A program made the translations under genes and the position numbers. The notes under the pieces are model-generated. The model was not told the origin of the DNA. It was given only the letters and a program-made list of their open reading frames with translations, and ran no database searches. Source: a bacterium (GTDB taxonomy: Bacteria; Zhuqueibacterota; QNDG01; JAGLOF01). From it: DNA of 43,727 nucleotides. The DNA lies in assembly GCA_023139105.1 (NCBI GenBank), contig JAGLOF010000044.1, positions 1-43,727 on the forward strand, in the 5' to 3' direction. Position 1 is the stretch's first letter, and the number at the start of each line of letters is the position of its first letter. Shown here in pieces: positions 6,721 through 15,535 of the stretch.

Positions 6721-7964
6721 TGCTTCTTCTTTTTAGCTGCAGGGAAAAGTATGTTGTTTAAGATAAGCCTATAACCTGGCGAACTGCGATGCAGAGAAAG
6801 ATCAGTGGGAGGATCGCCTACAAAGTGCTGATAGTCCTCAGGATCATGTCCGCCATAATAGGTAAAGGTACCCTGACCGACAATACCATGCAGGTATTTT
6901 ACCTCTCCGGATCCTTCATGTTTTGCCATAATCACCACTGCGGGTTTAATCAGTTCACGATTAAAGGCCGTGGTCTGACCCATAAAATTATGAATTATTG
7001 AGACGTGATTTTGCGTAAGCATGGTTGGCACAGGATCATATTTAGCTGAAAATTCAAATAGTGTAAAATAATCATTTCCCGCAGGACGAAGACCTTGTCT
7101 ATTCAGCGGTGTAGTGTCGATATTTGAATACTCATAAATCATCGGATCAACAATGAGTTTAAAATTTTCAAATGCAAAACTACGACTATAATTTAATTTA
7201 TCAGCATACTGTGAATCTACTCCGTCTCCATCAAAGACAGCATCACATATATCAATATCTGCGGCCGCTAGTGCAATATCATATGAATCGGTTGCCGAGC
7301 ACATAGCAAAAAGAAATCCACCACTGACAACATAATTGCGCACTGCTTCAGCAACTGCCAGTTTCAATTTGCTCACTTTCTTATAGCCCAGCCGCAATGC
7401 TTCTTTTTCATATAAGATCTGCTGATTACGATACCATACTGCATGCCTGTATGAACTGTAGAACTTGCCATACTGCCCGGTAAAATCCTCATGATGCAGA
7501 TGCAACCAGTCAAACCTTGTAAGTTCCCCATGCAGAACCTCTTCATCCCAGAGCTGTGTAAACGGTATTTCAGCGTATGATAGAACCAGTGTAACTGCAT
7601 CATCCCAGGGTTGATTCGCAGGCGGAGCATATACTGCAATCGCCGGAGATTTCTCAAGACGGATACTCTCCATATTTGACGATTCGATCTGATTATATAT
7701 TTGAGCAAGAGTATTGCCTTCAACAATCTCTGTTGAAACACCCCTTATACGACATAGCCTTATAACCCTGTCATCCGCCGGCAATAGAAATGAACCACCC
7801 CTGTAGTTCAGCAACCACTCTGATGTCAAGCCCTGTTCCAATGCCCAAAATGTAATGCCATATGCTTTAAGGTGATCGTCCTGACGCAGATCCATTGGGA
7901 TTAAGAGCTGCTGTGCCCATACGCTGCATGTTACCAGGAACATAGCCATAATTTTCCAGATCAT
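6711..7964 (-). CDS. Secreted 'asparagine synthetase B'-annotated envelope protein
   Basis: This 417-residue protein starts with a signal peptide (cleavage likely near VWAQ, residue 18) and is therefore probably exported. The sequence matches from memory a Bacteroidota family often labelled asparagine synthetase B: PMDxxQxxHLKAYG-like PMDLRQDDHLKAYG at the start, LNYRGGSFLLP, WDDAVTLVLSYAEIP, DWLHLHHEDFTGQYGKFY, FLFAMCSATDSYDIALAA, and PGYRLILNNILFPAAKKKKQ at the end. It shows neither the N-terminal catalytic cysteine nor the ATP-binding SGGxDS loop of true asparagine synthetases, so the enzyme name is probably wrong. The start overlaps the TPR gene's stop (ATGA) and has GGGGGAGG upstream. 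It is last in the DUF4159-DUF4175-TPR cluster. The role is unknown. Confidence 0.8.
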   Translation of the reverse strand: MIWKIMAMFLVTCSVWAQQLLIPMDLRQDDHLKAYGITFWALEQGLTSEWLLNYRGGSFLLPADDRVIRLCRIRGVSTEIVEGNTLAQIYNQIESSNMESIRLEKSPAIAVYAPPANQPWDDAVTLVLSYAEIPFTQLWDEEVLHGELTRFDWLHLHHEDFTGQYGKFYSSYRHAVWYRNQQILYEKEALRLGYKKVSKLKLAVAEAVRNYVVSGGFLFAMCSATDSYDIALAAADIDICDAVFDGDGVDSQYADKLNYSRSFAFENFKLIVDPMIYEYSNIDTTPLNRQGLRPAGNDYFTLFEFSAKYDPVPTMLTQNHVSIIHNFMGQTTAFNRELIKPAVVIMAKHEGSGEVKYLHGIVGQGTFTYYGGHDPEDYQHFVGDPPTDLSLHRSSPGYRLILNNILFPAAKKKKQKT

Positions 7965-9859
7965 AAATCCTCCCCCAGCAATATGCGTAATCTTGTGCGC
8001 GCCTGCTCAACAAAGAGAGAGTATGGATATTCAGATAAAAGCAGTTCATAATCTACCAGTGCTTTATTATTATTTCCCAGCCTCTCCAGTGCCTCTGCCC
8101 TCATCCAGAGCAAAGTATCTCTGTTGTTAATAGCGCGACTATCTTTCAAAACCAAAGAGATACGGCTGCATACACCTTCCCAATCTTTCATTTCAATGCA
8201 CATTCTCGCACCTGCTGCCAGTGCCTCACTGCCAAGATCCGGATGAGCTGTCAGGCTGTCATAGTATAGAAGCGAACGTTCACGCCTGCCAAGACGTTCA
8301 TACAAAGCAGCCGCGGACCATATTTTTTTGGATTCTTCATCTGTATGTCTATGCCGGCGTAAAAAACGACGTAAATCCAGACCGTCATTTAATACGGCGT
8401 GCTGAACGGCATCATCACGCAATTTCTCTGTCGTAAGTGATTTTAGTATTGCCTCTGCCGAATCATATGCACACAGATAAAATTGAATTCTGGCATGCTC
8501 TACATTTGCATGTAACCACTGTGCAGATCTTAACTCACCTGCTTTTTTGATACTCATGCAGAATAGGGAATCAGCTAAAGCCATCTTTCCCATTGCCACA
8601 TAACATTTACCTGATTCCAATTCAACATTTATAATCTGCGGCGACTGCGTAAACATTTGCTGTATCGTATTAAATGCCATCAATGCCAGAGCAGGTTTTT
8701 CCAATTGATCACGTAAAATTATAGCACGCTTGTAAGCGGCTTCTGACGCCATTGCAGTTTTAGGAAATTGTGAAATTAATTGCATATAGTGTTTTTCAGC
8801 TTCATCAAACCTTTCTTCTGCCACAGCACTCCTGGCCAGCCCCAACAAAATTTCCGCTCCACGATAATTTTTATAACTTAAAGACAGATGCGTGAATACA
8901 GTTTTTGCAGCTCCGGTATGGGCCAGATCCATGGCCCGTCGGGCAAACTCATACAATATTATTTTAGCCTGCTCAGCCGGCAGATTTTCAGCTGCCTTCA
9001 AAAGAGTCTTGACAGACTCTTCCTGTACCCCACCCTTAAGTAAAACATTTGCCAATATTCTCTGTATACCTGCATGCGTCTCAGTTTCTGCCTTGAGAGC
9101 TGATACCACTTGCTCAAAGTATTCTCCACTTAGCTTGAAGCCAAGTATGCGGCTCTCTATTAATCGTAATTGAGCCGGATGATATTGCAAATAGAGAAGA
9201 AGTTCAGTGACAGCATCACCATAACGGAAACGAGCAGCATAGATAGATGCCAGATTCATGGAAAAGGCATCCGGCCTGTCACAGAAGGGCCGGCGACGCA
9301 AGTACAAATCTTCAGCTGCATCAAAACGTCTGTGCAATAAATACACATTTGCTACACGTCTGACCATGTCCCGCAACGTGGGATATTTATCAAAACCAAC
9401 CTCCCACCGTTGTTTTGCGCCTGCTTCATCACCACGCGCCCAAAGCAGACGACCATCCATGACAGATATAAACGGATCATTCGGTTTGAGCTTATAATAA
9501 TCTGAAAGAATACCTTCTACTTCATCCAGCCTGCCCAGTTTGTAACATAATTCTTTATATCTCGAAAAAACAGTTGAATTATCAGCATGATCTTTATACA
9601 GTGATTGATACACATCAATTGCGCCTTCAAGATTTCCCTCTCGCTCCAGAGTTGCTGCACTCTGCAGAGCTACATGCAGATTAGATCTTCTAACCTGAGC
9701 ATATCCCGGTACTGTATTGAACACAGAGAACATAACAATGCATAGATATATCATCTTTAACACTGACAATATTGAGCTGAATAATAATTTCGAGACAGAT
9801 ATGCATATATTAAAACTACTGCCTGTATTAACATTTACCGAATTAGTCCATTGTTTCAT
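7961..9859 (-). CDS. Exported tetratricopeptide-repeat protein
   Basis: The 632-residue product has a hydrophobic segment at about residues 28-55 ending in GYAQ, which looks like a signal sequence with a long N-region, followed by many tetratricopeptide-like helical pairs (for example around ATLEREGNLEGAIDVYQSLY, RRFDAAEDLYLRR, ERFDEAEKHYMQLI and NNKALVDYELLLSEYP). Such repeats bind partner proteins. The start ATG overlaps the DUF4175 stop (ATGA) with GGAG upstream, and its own stop overlaps the next gene the same way, so the cluster is translationally coupled. An alternative start at an internal Met just before the hydrophobic core would give a more classical signal peptide. It probably acts in the periplasm as a scaffold for its operon partners; this is inference. 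Confidence 0.8.
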   Translation of the reverse strand: MKQWTNSVNVNTGSSFNICISVSKLLFSSILSVLKMIYLCIVMFSVFNTVPGYAQVRRSNLHVALQSAATLEREGNLEGAIDVYQSLYKDHADNSTVFSRYKELCYKLGRLDEVEGILSDYYKLKPNDPFISVMDGRLLWARGDEAGAKQRWEVGFDKYPTLRDMVRRVANVYLLHRRFDAAEDLYLRRRPFCDRPDAFSMNLASIYAARFRYGDAVTELLLYLQYHPAQLRLIESRILGFKLSGEYFEQVVSALKAETETHAGIQRILANVLLKGGVQEESVKTLLKAAENLPAEQAKIILYEFARRAMDLAHTGAAKTVFTHLSLSYKNYRGAEILLGLARSAVAEERFDEAEKHYMQLISQFPKTAMASEAAYKRAIILRDQLEKPALALMAFNTIQQMFTQSPQIINVELESGKCYVAMGKMALADSLFCMSIKKAGELRSAQWLHANVEHARIQFYLCAYDSAEAILKSLTTEKLRDDAVQHAVLNDGLDLRRFLRRHRHTDEESKKIWSAAALYERLGRRERSLLYYDSLTAHPDLGSEALAAGARMCIEMKDWEGVCSRISLVLKDSRAINNRDTLLWMRAEALERLGNNNKALVDYELLLSEYPYSLFVEQARTRLRILLGEDL

Positions 9860-12800
9860 TGGCTGGCTCCACTACTGGCAGCGGCACTCATCATAGCTTT
9901 AAAATAGTGCCTGATCAATGTCTTATAATCCTCGGAATATCCTGAATTTTGTAGCTCCATTATTTGAGCCTGCCAGATATTCATGATATTACGCTGAAGC
10001 CGGATTGCATCGGGACTGTTTCTTTGAAAATCTACTCCTGAACCAGCTTCCCTGCGCCGGCTGTGATCTCTCTCTCTCATAGCATGCTGTGCCTCAAGAA
10101 GACGGGATATTATTCTCTGCTCTCTTTGAACAGTTTTTCTGGACGGCATTGCATTCTCCAGATCTCTTGCAACTGCCTCCATCTCCTGACGCAGTTGATC
10201 AAGACGCCCTTGTACACCACCATTGCTGCCGTATTCTTGCATCATGGATTTCAGCTGTTCTTTCAGAGCTCTCTGCTCACCGGCCATTCGCCGGGCCGAA
10301 GCCTGCTGCCCGGGAGATAATCCTCCCTGATTTGCCAAATCAAGAGTCTGCCGCTGAATAGCCTGCTGCTCCCGTGTCATGGCATCCAGGCCGGACATCA
10401 ACTCTGACATGGCCGAACCGCTGCTCCCTTCTCCCGGGCCATCTTGCATGCTCTCCATCCCCAACAAAGATCTGTTTAGACTACCTAGAGCCTTTCCCAT
10501 CATTGCCGGATTTGACTTGCCACTCTGACCCATTTGATTAACGGCTTTGTCCATGGATGAACCTGCAGCACCCACGTGTTGAAGTATTTTGGGTGGCACA
10601 AAAAAACTCTGACGCATCATTGCCACCAGGCTGTCTGTCAGTTGAGCCAGATTATTAGCGAGAGCCTGCTGTTTCGGCGCTGCATCCCCGGCAGCCATAG
10701 CCTTCTGCCGAACCGCCTGTGTCAAGGACTCCTGCATCTTGCTGATTGACATCAGTCTATCCTGATATCGTGCAAAAGCCTCCTTAATTCTTTTTTTCTC
10801 TTTGCCCTGCATGGCATCACGCACATCCTGCAAGTCCTTGGCCCATTGACATAGATCGTTCATTATCTCCTGGCCTGCACTCTGTGCTTCCTGGGAATTC
10901 TGCTGTTCTATTGCAGCTGTCTGCTCTGAAAAAAGCGAATCCAAATCTCTTTGTGACTGAAGATTCGCTGCATTTGACATCTCGCCTGACGGAACATCTT
11001 CAACCTGGTCCATGGCGTCTGTCAAATCATTCATCTCTCTCTCAGCCGCTTGTACACCACTTTTTTGAACGTCGATACTTGCCTGAGCAAGCTCTGAGTC
11101 TTTCTCATTATTCAACGATTCCTGAGCCTCAGCCAAAGATTCCACCTGATGAATAAGAGCATCAAGCCGCTGTTCCAATACTGCCCGGCGGAGCAAATTC
11201 AATGTTCTGTCCAATATTTCCTGCATTGCCTCCAGATCCAGACGATAGTCCTCCAGTGCAGACTCTAATTGCGCAGCGTCTCCCTGGTCCATGACTTTTT
11301 GTAATCTCTCTGCTGCAGCGGCCAACTTGGGCGAGTCAATGGACTGAAACAATTCCTGAATTTTTCGATACTTTTCCAAGGTCTCTAATTCAGCTAATTG
11401 CCGAGCATCCATAGACTCAGCCATTTCCGAAAGATTCTCTTCAATGGAGTCTCTTCTCTTCTGCAATTCCGCATGAGCCTTCTGCGCAGACTCCAATTGT
11501 CTCTCTTCCTCCCAGGCTAATTCCTGCCCTGTCCGGATCTTGTCCATAATATGCTGCATGTCTCTGCTGACCTGCCGCCCCTCTTCCAGCATCTCTTCAA
11601 CTTGTGTATACACATCATCCTGCCGCGCATCCATTTCAGCAAAAATCTCATCCATTGAAGGAAAGCGGGCAATTAAAGAATAACTCTGTACGCACTTTGG
11701 ACCAGCATATTTATCATTGTCTCTGGCTTCAAAGAAAAAAGCCACTGCATCACCCGGAAGAAGGCCCAGGGTATCCACTGCCCAGGCCATACGTACCCAC
11801 ATGGAAGTACCATGAGACGAATCAGCACTTAACACCAGATATTGCACATCAATACTATCTGTGCGCCCGGGCTGTATCAAAGAATAACCCAGCCGCAGTC
11901 CGGATATACCATAATCATCTGTAGCATGCAGCTCCAGATCTACCTGCATACGTTCATCCAGATCAATAGAATTCTGCGGGCTAATAATTCTTGCAGTTGG
12001 ATAAAGGTCAGACTTTGCTTTTATATTATAACGTATAGGTTTCTGATTTTCAAGCCCCAACGAATCTACTAAACGAACCCGATATGTATCCGAACTGTCT
12101 ACTCTAAAGCGGCCGCTGCCCAGGTGGGTATTTATCTTCAAATCCATAGTCCGACCAGATTCAAATAGCAATGAGCTGCCGGCCAAATTCTTATTGGACT
12201 CTATATCAACCTCGACAACTGTGCCCGGCAAAGCCTCTACATGCCCTTGATTCTCTGATAAAGCATATGATTTAAGGCGCGTATATGCAGGTGGGTGCAG
12301 CTTCACTCTTAACGAACGAACCATAGGATATTCATGAACTTCAACATTATACCATTGCGAGCATATCCTGCCAGCCGAAGCGCGTAATTCCAGTGTGCTG
12401 TAACGGGCTATCAAATTCGTTTCAAAGGGATATTTGAGTCCATCTATCTTCCTTGTACTACCATTCTCCCTAATCTCCAGGTCTATTTTTTCCGGCTGCC
12501 TGCCATGGGCATAGAGCTTCACACGAACAGTATCATTTCGTACTGTCCATGTTGAATCTGTCTGAATATGAAGTGAGTATGGAGTTGGAATTTTAAAACT
12601 GGGATGTACTAACCATTTAATGCCGTTACTAAAAAACGTATGACCAAAAAGGAAAATCGAGATTATAACTATTGCAATTGATGCGCTCTGCCGCCCTTGC
12701 CGACCGCCCACCTCCTGACGCAGCCAAAAATTCCAATCCAACAATTTAGCTTGTTGCCAGATTTGATCAAGTGCGTATTGAGACAACATGTTTTTACTGT

Positions 12801-13161
12801 CTACCATTACAAGAGTCAGAGCATTACCAAGCCTGTCTCTGATTGTAGAAAACTGCCGGCCCACTCCAAACGCCAGATGCAGTAGCCCTCTACTGCCCCT
12901 GTACGTCGTATAAAGCCGCCAGATTTCTTTAAACCACACAAAAAGTATCACTACAGACAGCATGGTTGCAAAAATTAGCAGAACAATTCTCGCATGAAAT
13001 GAAGGACGCCACCAAGCAGTAATGCCTGAGAAGAATAACATTTCCAGAGACGCCGCTGCACATAGATAGACAAACATTTCTGTGAAATGTATTGCACAAT
13101 ATCGTCTTCGCAGACTCTTCAGTCGCTGGATTAAGGGATAATAGTGATGTGGAAGCGGCAT
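9856..13161 (-). CDS. DUF4175-type membrane protein with long coiled coil
   Basis: The protein is about 1101 residues long. Near the N-terminus are two neighbouring membrane segments (within residues 27-90), a third comes near residues 155-180 after a loop, then a region rich in beta strands (to about residue 505) that may hold Ig-like folds, and finally a very long Gln/Glu/Met/Ala-rich helical region with coiled-coil character running to the C-terminus. This layout fits DUF4175 proteins. I chose the ATG at 13161, because AAGGAG lies just upstream and the longer frame would start inside the DUF4159 gene. It is coupled to both neighbours. Related clusters often carry MoxR, DUF58 and von Willebrand factor A genes of the aerotolerance (Bat) type, which I infer as the likely functional setting; none is present here. 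Confidence 0.78.
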   Translation of the reverse strand: MPLPHHYYPLIQRLKSLRRRYCAIHFTEMFVYLCAAASLEMLFFSGITAWWRPSFHARIVLLIFATMLSVVILFVWFKEIWRLYTTYRGSRGLLHLAFGVGRQFSTIRDRLGNALTLVMVDSKNMLSQYALDQIWQQAKLLDWNFWLRQEVGGRQGRQSASIAIVIISIFLFGHTFFSNGIKWLVHPSFKIPTPYSLHIQTDSTWTVRNDTVRVKLYAHGRQPEKIDLEIRENGSTRKIDGLKYPFETNLIARYSTLELRASAGRICSQWYNVEVHEYPMVRSLRVKLHPPAYTRLKSYALSENQGHVEALPGTVVEVDIESNKNLAGSSLLFESGRTMDLKINTHLGSGRFRVDSSDTYRVRLVDSLGLENQKPIRYNIKAKSDLYPTARIISPQNSIDLDERMQVDLELHATDDYGISGLRLGYSLIQPGRTDSIDVQYLVLSADSSHGTSMWVRMAWAVDTLGLLPGDAVAFFFEARDNDKYAGPKCVQSYSLIARFPSMDEIFAEMDARQDDVYTQVEEMLEEGRQVSRDMQHIMDKIRTGQELAWEEERQLESAQKAHAELQKRRDSIEENLSEMAESMDARQLAELETLEKYRKIQELFQSIDSPKLAAAAERLQKVMDQGDAAQLESALEDYRLDLEAMQEILDRTLNLLRRAVLEQRLDALIHQVESLAEAQESLNNEKDSELAQASIDVQKSGVQAAEREMNDLTDAMDQVEDVPSGEMSNAANLQSQRDLDSLFSEQTAAIEQQNSQEAQSAGQEIMNDLCQWAKDLQDVRDAMQGKEKKRIKEAFARYQDRLMSISKMQESLTQAVRQKAMAAGDAAPKQQALANNLAQLTDSLVAMMRQSFFVPPKILQHVGAAGSSMDKAVNQMGQSGKSNPAMMGKALGSLNRSLLGMESMQDGPGEGSSGSAMSELMSGLDAMTREQQAIQRQTLDLANQGGLSPGQQASARRMAGEQRALKEQLKSMMQEYGSNGGVQGRLDQLRQEMEAVARDLENAMPSRKTVQREQRIISRLLEAQHAMRERDHSRRREAGSGVDFQRNSPDAIRLQRNIMNIWQAQIMELQNSGYSEDYKTLIRHYFKAMMSAAASSGASQ

Positions 13162-13169
13162 ACTGCTCC

Positions 13170-13853
13170 TTAATGCATCAATGCCCAAACAATAATATTG
13201 CAACCCATTTTCAGTGCTGCTTCACGACGCTGTGGAGGGTCACCATGTGTATCAGGATCAGCCCACCCGTCAGAAAGATTAGTCTCATATGTATAAAATA
13301 CCATTAATCTATTGTTATCATCAAACAACCCGAAACCCTGAGGCGGCTTTTTATCATGTTCATGTATTTTGGGCAATCCGTTTGGAAATTTGAAATGATT
13401 ATGATAAATGCCATGGCTGAATGAAAGCTCTTGCAAATTGCGATTGGGGAACGCTTTATGCATGATCCGCCTGAAAGCCTTGTCAAGTCCATAATCGTCA
13501 TCTACATATAGAAATCCACCAGCTAAAAGAAACAAACGCAGTCTTTCTATCTCAGGACTGCCAAGTTCAATTACTCCATGACCAGTCATGAATAAAATGG
13601 GAAATGATGAAAGTCCTTGATCAGAAAGAGCGATCTTTACCTCATCTGGAGCAACTCTGATACGCGTATTTTTATTTATATATTCAGCCAGATTTACCAG
13701 TGCCGAGGGATCATTATACCAATCGCCACCACCACCATACCGCACCCTGGCAAGGCGCAAATCATTTTCGATTGCCGCCTCCTGGGCGACTGCACCCGCA
13801 GCCATCATCAAAATCATGATCAATAAATATTTGACGAAAATTTTCAAATTCAT
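13170..13853 (-). CDS. DUF4159 exported protein
   Basis: This protein of about 227 residues carries a signal peptide (MNLKIFVKYLLIMILMM, then an Ala-rich stretch ending AVAQ) followed by a DUF4159 domain. Family marks are RYGGGGDWYNDPSALVNLAEYI, FMTGHG, LRLFLLAGGFLYVDDDYG and ELSFSHGIYHNHF. I placed the start at the ATG that begins the signal peptide; a GTG 27 bases upstream would add nine residues. It is the first gene of the coupled cluster. DUF4159 domains often occur near MoxR/DUF58/BatA-type operons of the envelope, and the fold is said to resemble glutamine-amidotransferase-like Rossmann domains; no catalytic residues can be assigned here. The exact role is unknown. Confidence 0.83.
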   Translation of the reverse strand: MNLKIFVKYLLIMILMMAAGAVAQEAAIENDLRLARVRYGGGGDWYNDPSALVNLAEYINKNTRIRVAPDEVKIALSDQGLSSFPILFMTGHGVIELGSPEIERLRLFLLAGGFLYVDDDYGLDKAFRRIMHKAFPNRNLQELSFSHGIYHNHFKFPNGLPKIHEHDKKPPQGFGLFDDNNRLMVFYTYETNLSDGWADPDTHGDPPQRREAALKMGCNIIVWALMH

Positions 13854-13867
13854 CTTTTCCCATATAG

Positions 13868-14035
13868 TAAACTTTTCCACAGATCTACACAGATGATCAC
13901 AGATAAAGCTTTTTATTATCTAATATCCGCTCTTATCCGTGCAATCTGTCATCCGTGTTGAATTTGCCCTTGCTCTTTTTCGAGTGTTTCCGTGGCCCTC
14001 TGTGGGCAGTGCTGTGTGCTCTTCTCCCCGTGGAC
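13868..14035. repeat. Dispersed intergenic repeat cluster, CCGTG family
   Basis: Between DUF4159 and DUF456 the sequence contains TTATCCGTGCAATCTGTCATCCGTGT, then TTTCCGTGGCC, TCTGTGGGCAGTGC and CCCCGTGGACAATC, with the inverse-sense form CCACAGATCTACACAGAT near 13877. It is one of the densest examples of the repeat family in this window. Confidence 0.6.
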
Positions 14036-14044
14036 AATCAACTT

Positions 14045-14545
14045 CTAAAATGCCTTCACCAATACAAATACAACCATTACGATGGCCACAACAATCTTGG
14101 TGATCTTCCCGCCCACGGACCCGAACAGCGCCCCCAGTCCCACCTGCGCCGCCCGTGACCAGTCTCGCGTATGCAGCCCCTCCAGCAGCATTGCTCCCAG
14201 AAATGCGCCAATAAATCCACCCAGCAATGTGCCAACAACGGGTGCCAGAGGCGTCCCATAGATGGCTCCCATAAATCCGCCGGCAATGGCTCCCACCATG
14301 GCCCATTTGGATCCGCCGAATTTTCGTGCCATGGCTGCGCCAAGTACTTCTTCCAACACTTCCAGACCGATGGCTACAGCCAACAATGACACAATAAACT
14401 TCACACTGACAGGATCAAATCCCGTAGCCAATCCATATAAAAACGTAGCACCAACAATAATAAAAGTCCCGGGCAGGGCGAATAGAATCATTCCAACACC
14501 TAGCAGAAGAACCAGAACCAACAAAATTCCATATAAAATATTCAC
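14045..14545 (-). CDS. DUF456 membrane protein
   Basis: The 166-residue product is almost wholly hydrophobic with about four to five membrane segments. A Gly/Ala-rich middle (GGSKWAMVGAIAGGFMGAIYG, then APVVGTLLGGFIGAFLGA) is typical of DUF456, in which these glycine-zipper-like helices pack closely. The early VGMILFALPGTFIIVGATF is another family mark. The start is a GTG with a weak GGA upstream. Function in the family is unknown. It stands between a repeat cluster and the TraB/GumN gene, on the same strand, with only a small gap to the latter. Confidence 0.8.
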   Translation of the reverse strand: MNILYGILLVLVLLLGVGMILFALPGTFIIVGATFLYGLATGFDPVSVKFIVSLLAVAIGLEVLEEVLGAAMARKFGGSKWAMVGAIAGGFMGAIYGTPLAPVVGTLLGGFIGAFLGAMLLEGLHTRDWSRAAQVGLGALFGSVGGKITKIVVAIVMVVFVLVKAF

Positions 14546-14573
14546 ATTAAATCCAATTTAAAATATAGTCGAT

Positions 14574-15449
14574 TTAAAGTTGCTCAACGCTCACTCCCTT
14601 ATCCCGAAGCATAGCTACCACACCGTCTTTGCCCACCAGATGAGCAGTGCCGACTACTACCAGCGTTGGAATATCAGATTTAAGAAGGGTTTCAATTTCA
14701 GGCAGCCAGGCCACATTTCGCTTCTTCAGAAACGCTTCATAAAATTCCGGTTCTTCTGAAAACCCTTCTAGTAACAGGGCCTCCAACGAATCTATCTGAC
14801 CTGTTTCCCAATGGCGTACTATTCGCCCGAAGGCAGTTTCTATCAACTGCAGTTCATCCAGGGTTTGCGCTATAAATGCCGACTGGAGGCTATCTCCAAG
14901 CTCAGAAAAAAGATCAAGTTGAAATGCAAGTGTCTCCAGGCCTTTGATTGTCTTTCCATCACGCTTGGATTGTTGAAAAAAATACATGTCCAAACCATAA
15001 GTGGGATTGAATCCATGTCTGCCCAGTGCCGTCATCATAAGATTAGAGGCTACAAACCATGGTTGACAATTTTTAAAACCATCTATGGAAATTCCAAGAT
15101 CGCCTGTAGCCTTTTGAAGCCTCTGCCATGTGGCATTATCAAGAAGTGAGCGTAAAGTATGACCTTCGGGAAGCTGAATTTTAGACATCATCAATGCAGC
15201 TGCCTTTGGAGTAGTCACACTGTCTAAATTCATTTCAAAGAAGATCTGACTGGATGCTGTGTATGCATCTTCAATAACCTGAGCTAATGGATATTGAGCC
15301 TCACTCAATACATGAACCGAACCAAGAAGATAGATAGGCGCATTGTCGCCCTGTACTTTCCACAGGCAGTGTTTGTCCTGAGCAAATCCAACAGTAAACG
15401 ACAGTGCTGCCAGCCATAGTGATAAACTGAATCGACCCATCCTCTTCAT
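14574..15449 (-). CDS. TraB/GumN-family protein
   Basis: The exported product of about 291 residues begins with a signal peptide (MKRMGRFSLSLWLAALSFTVGFAQ) and then shows the TraB/GumN pattern: a first strand with IYLLGSVHVL, a matching C-terminal GTAHLVGKDGVVAML, and helical insertions between. The paired GxH motifs are the family's conserved residues; proposed roles are protease-like or haem/metal binding, and none is proven for this type. I chose the ATG at 15449, since GAGAGGT lies before it and the longer frame would prepend a charged stretch ahead of the signal peptide. DUF456 follows on the same strand. The role is unknown beyond family assignment. Confidence 0.8.
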   Translation of the reverse strand: MKRMGRFSLSLWLAALSFTVGFAQDKHCLWKVQGDNAPIYLLGSVHVLSEAQYPLAQVIEDAYTASSQIFFEMNLDSVTTPKAAALMMSKIQLPEGHTLRSLLDNATWQRLQKATGDLGISIDGFKNCQPWFVASNLMMTALGRHGFNPTYGLDMYFFQQSKRDGKTIKGLETLAFQLDLFSELGDSLQSAFIAQTLDELQLIETAFGRIVRHWETGQIDSLEALLLEGFSEEPEFYEAFLKKRNVAWLPEIETLLKSDIPTLVVVGTAHLVGKDGVVAMLRDKGVSVEQL

Positions 15450-15504
15450 AAAAACCTCTCTAATATCTTCACAAAAAAATGAATATCTATATTTTTCATT
15501 CTGG

Positions 15505-15532
15505 CTTATTTCCGTGTTTTTCCGTGGAAACA
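15505..15532. repeat. Short CCGTG-family repeat
   Basis: TTTCCGTGTTTTTCCGTGGAAAC lies just downstream of the end of the trans-sulfuration gene, within the gap to the TraB/GumN gene. It is a minimal copy of the family seen in other gaps. Confidence 0.5.
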
Positions 15533-15535
15533 CCT

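Noticed and set aside
6711-7964. Asparagine synthetase activity for the AsnB-like protein
   Set aside because: No catalytic cysteine or ATP-pyrophosphatase loop is visible, and the protein is exported.
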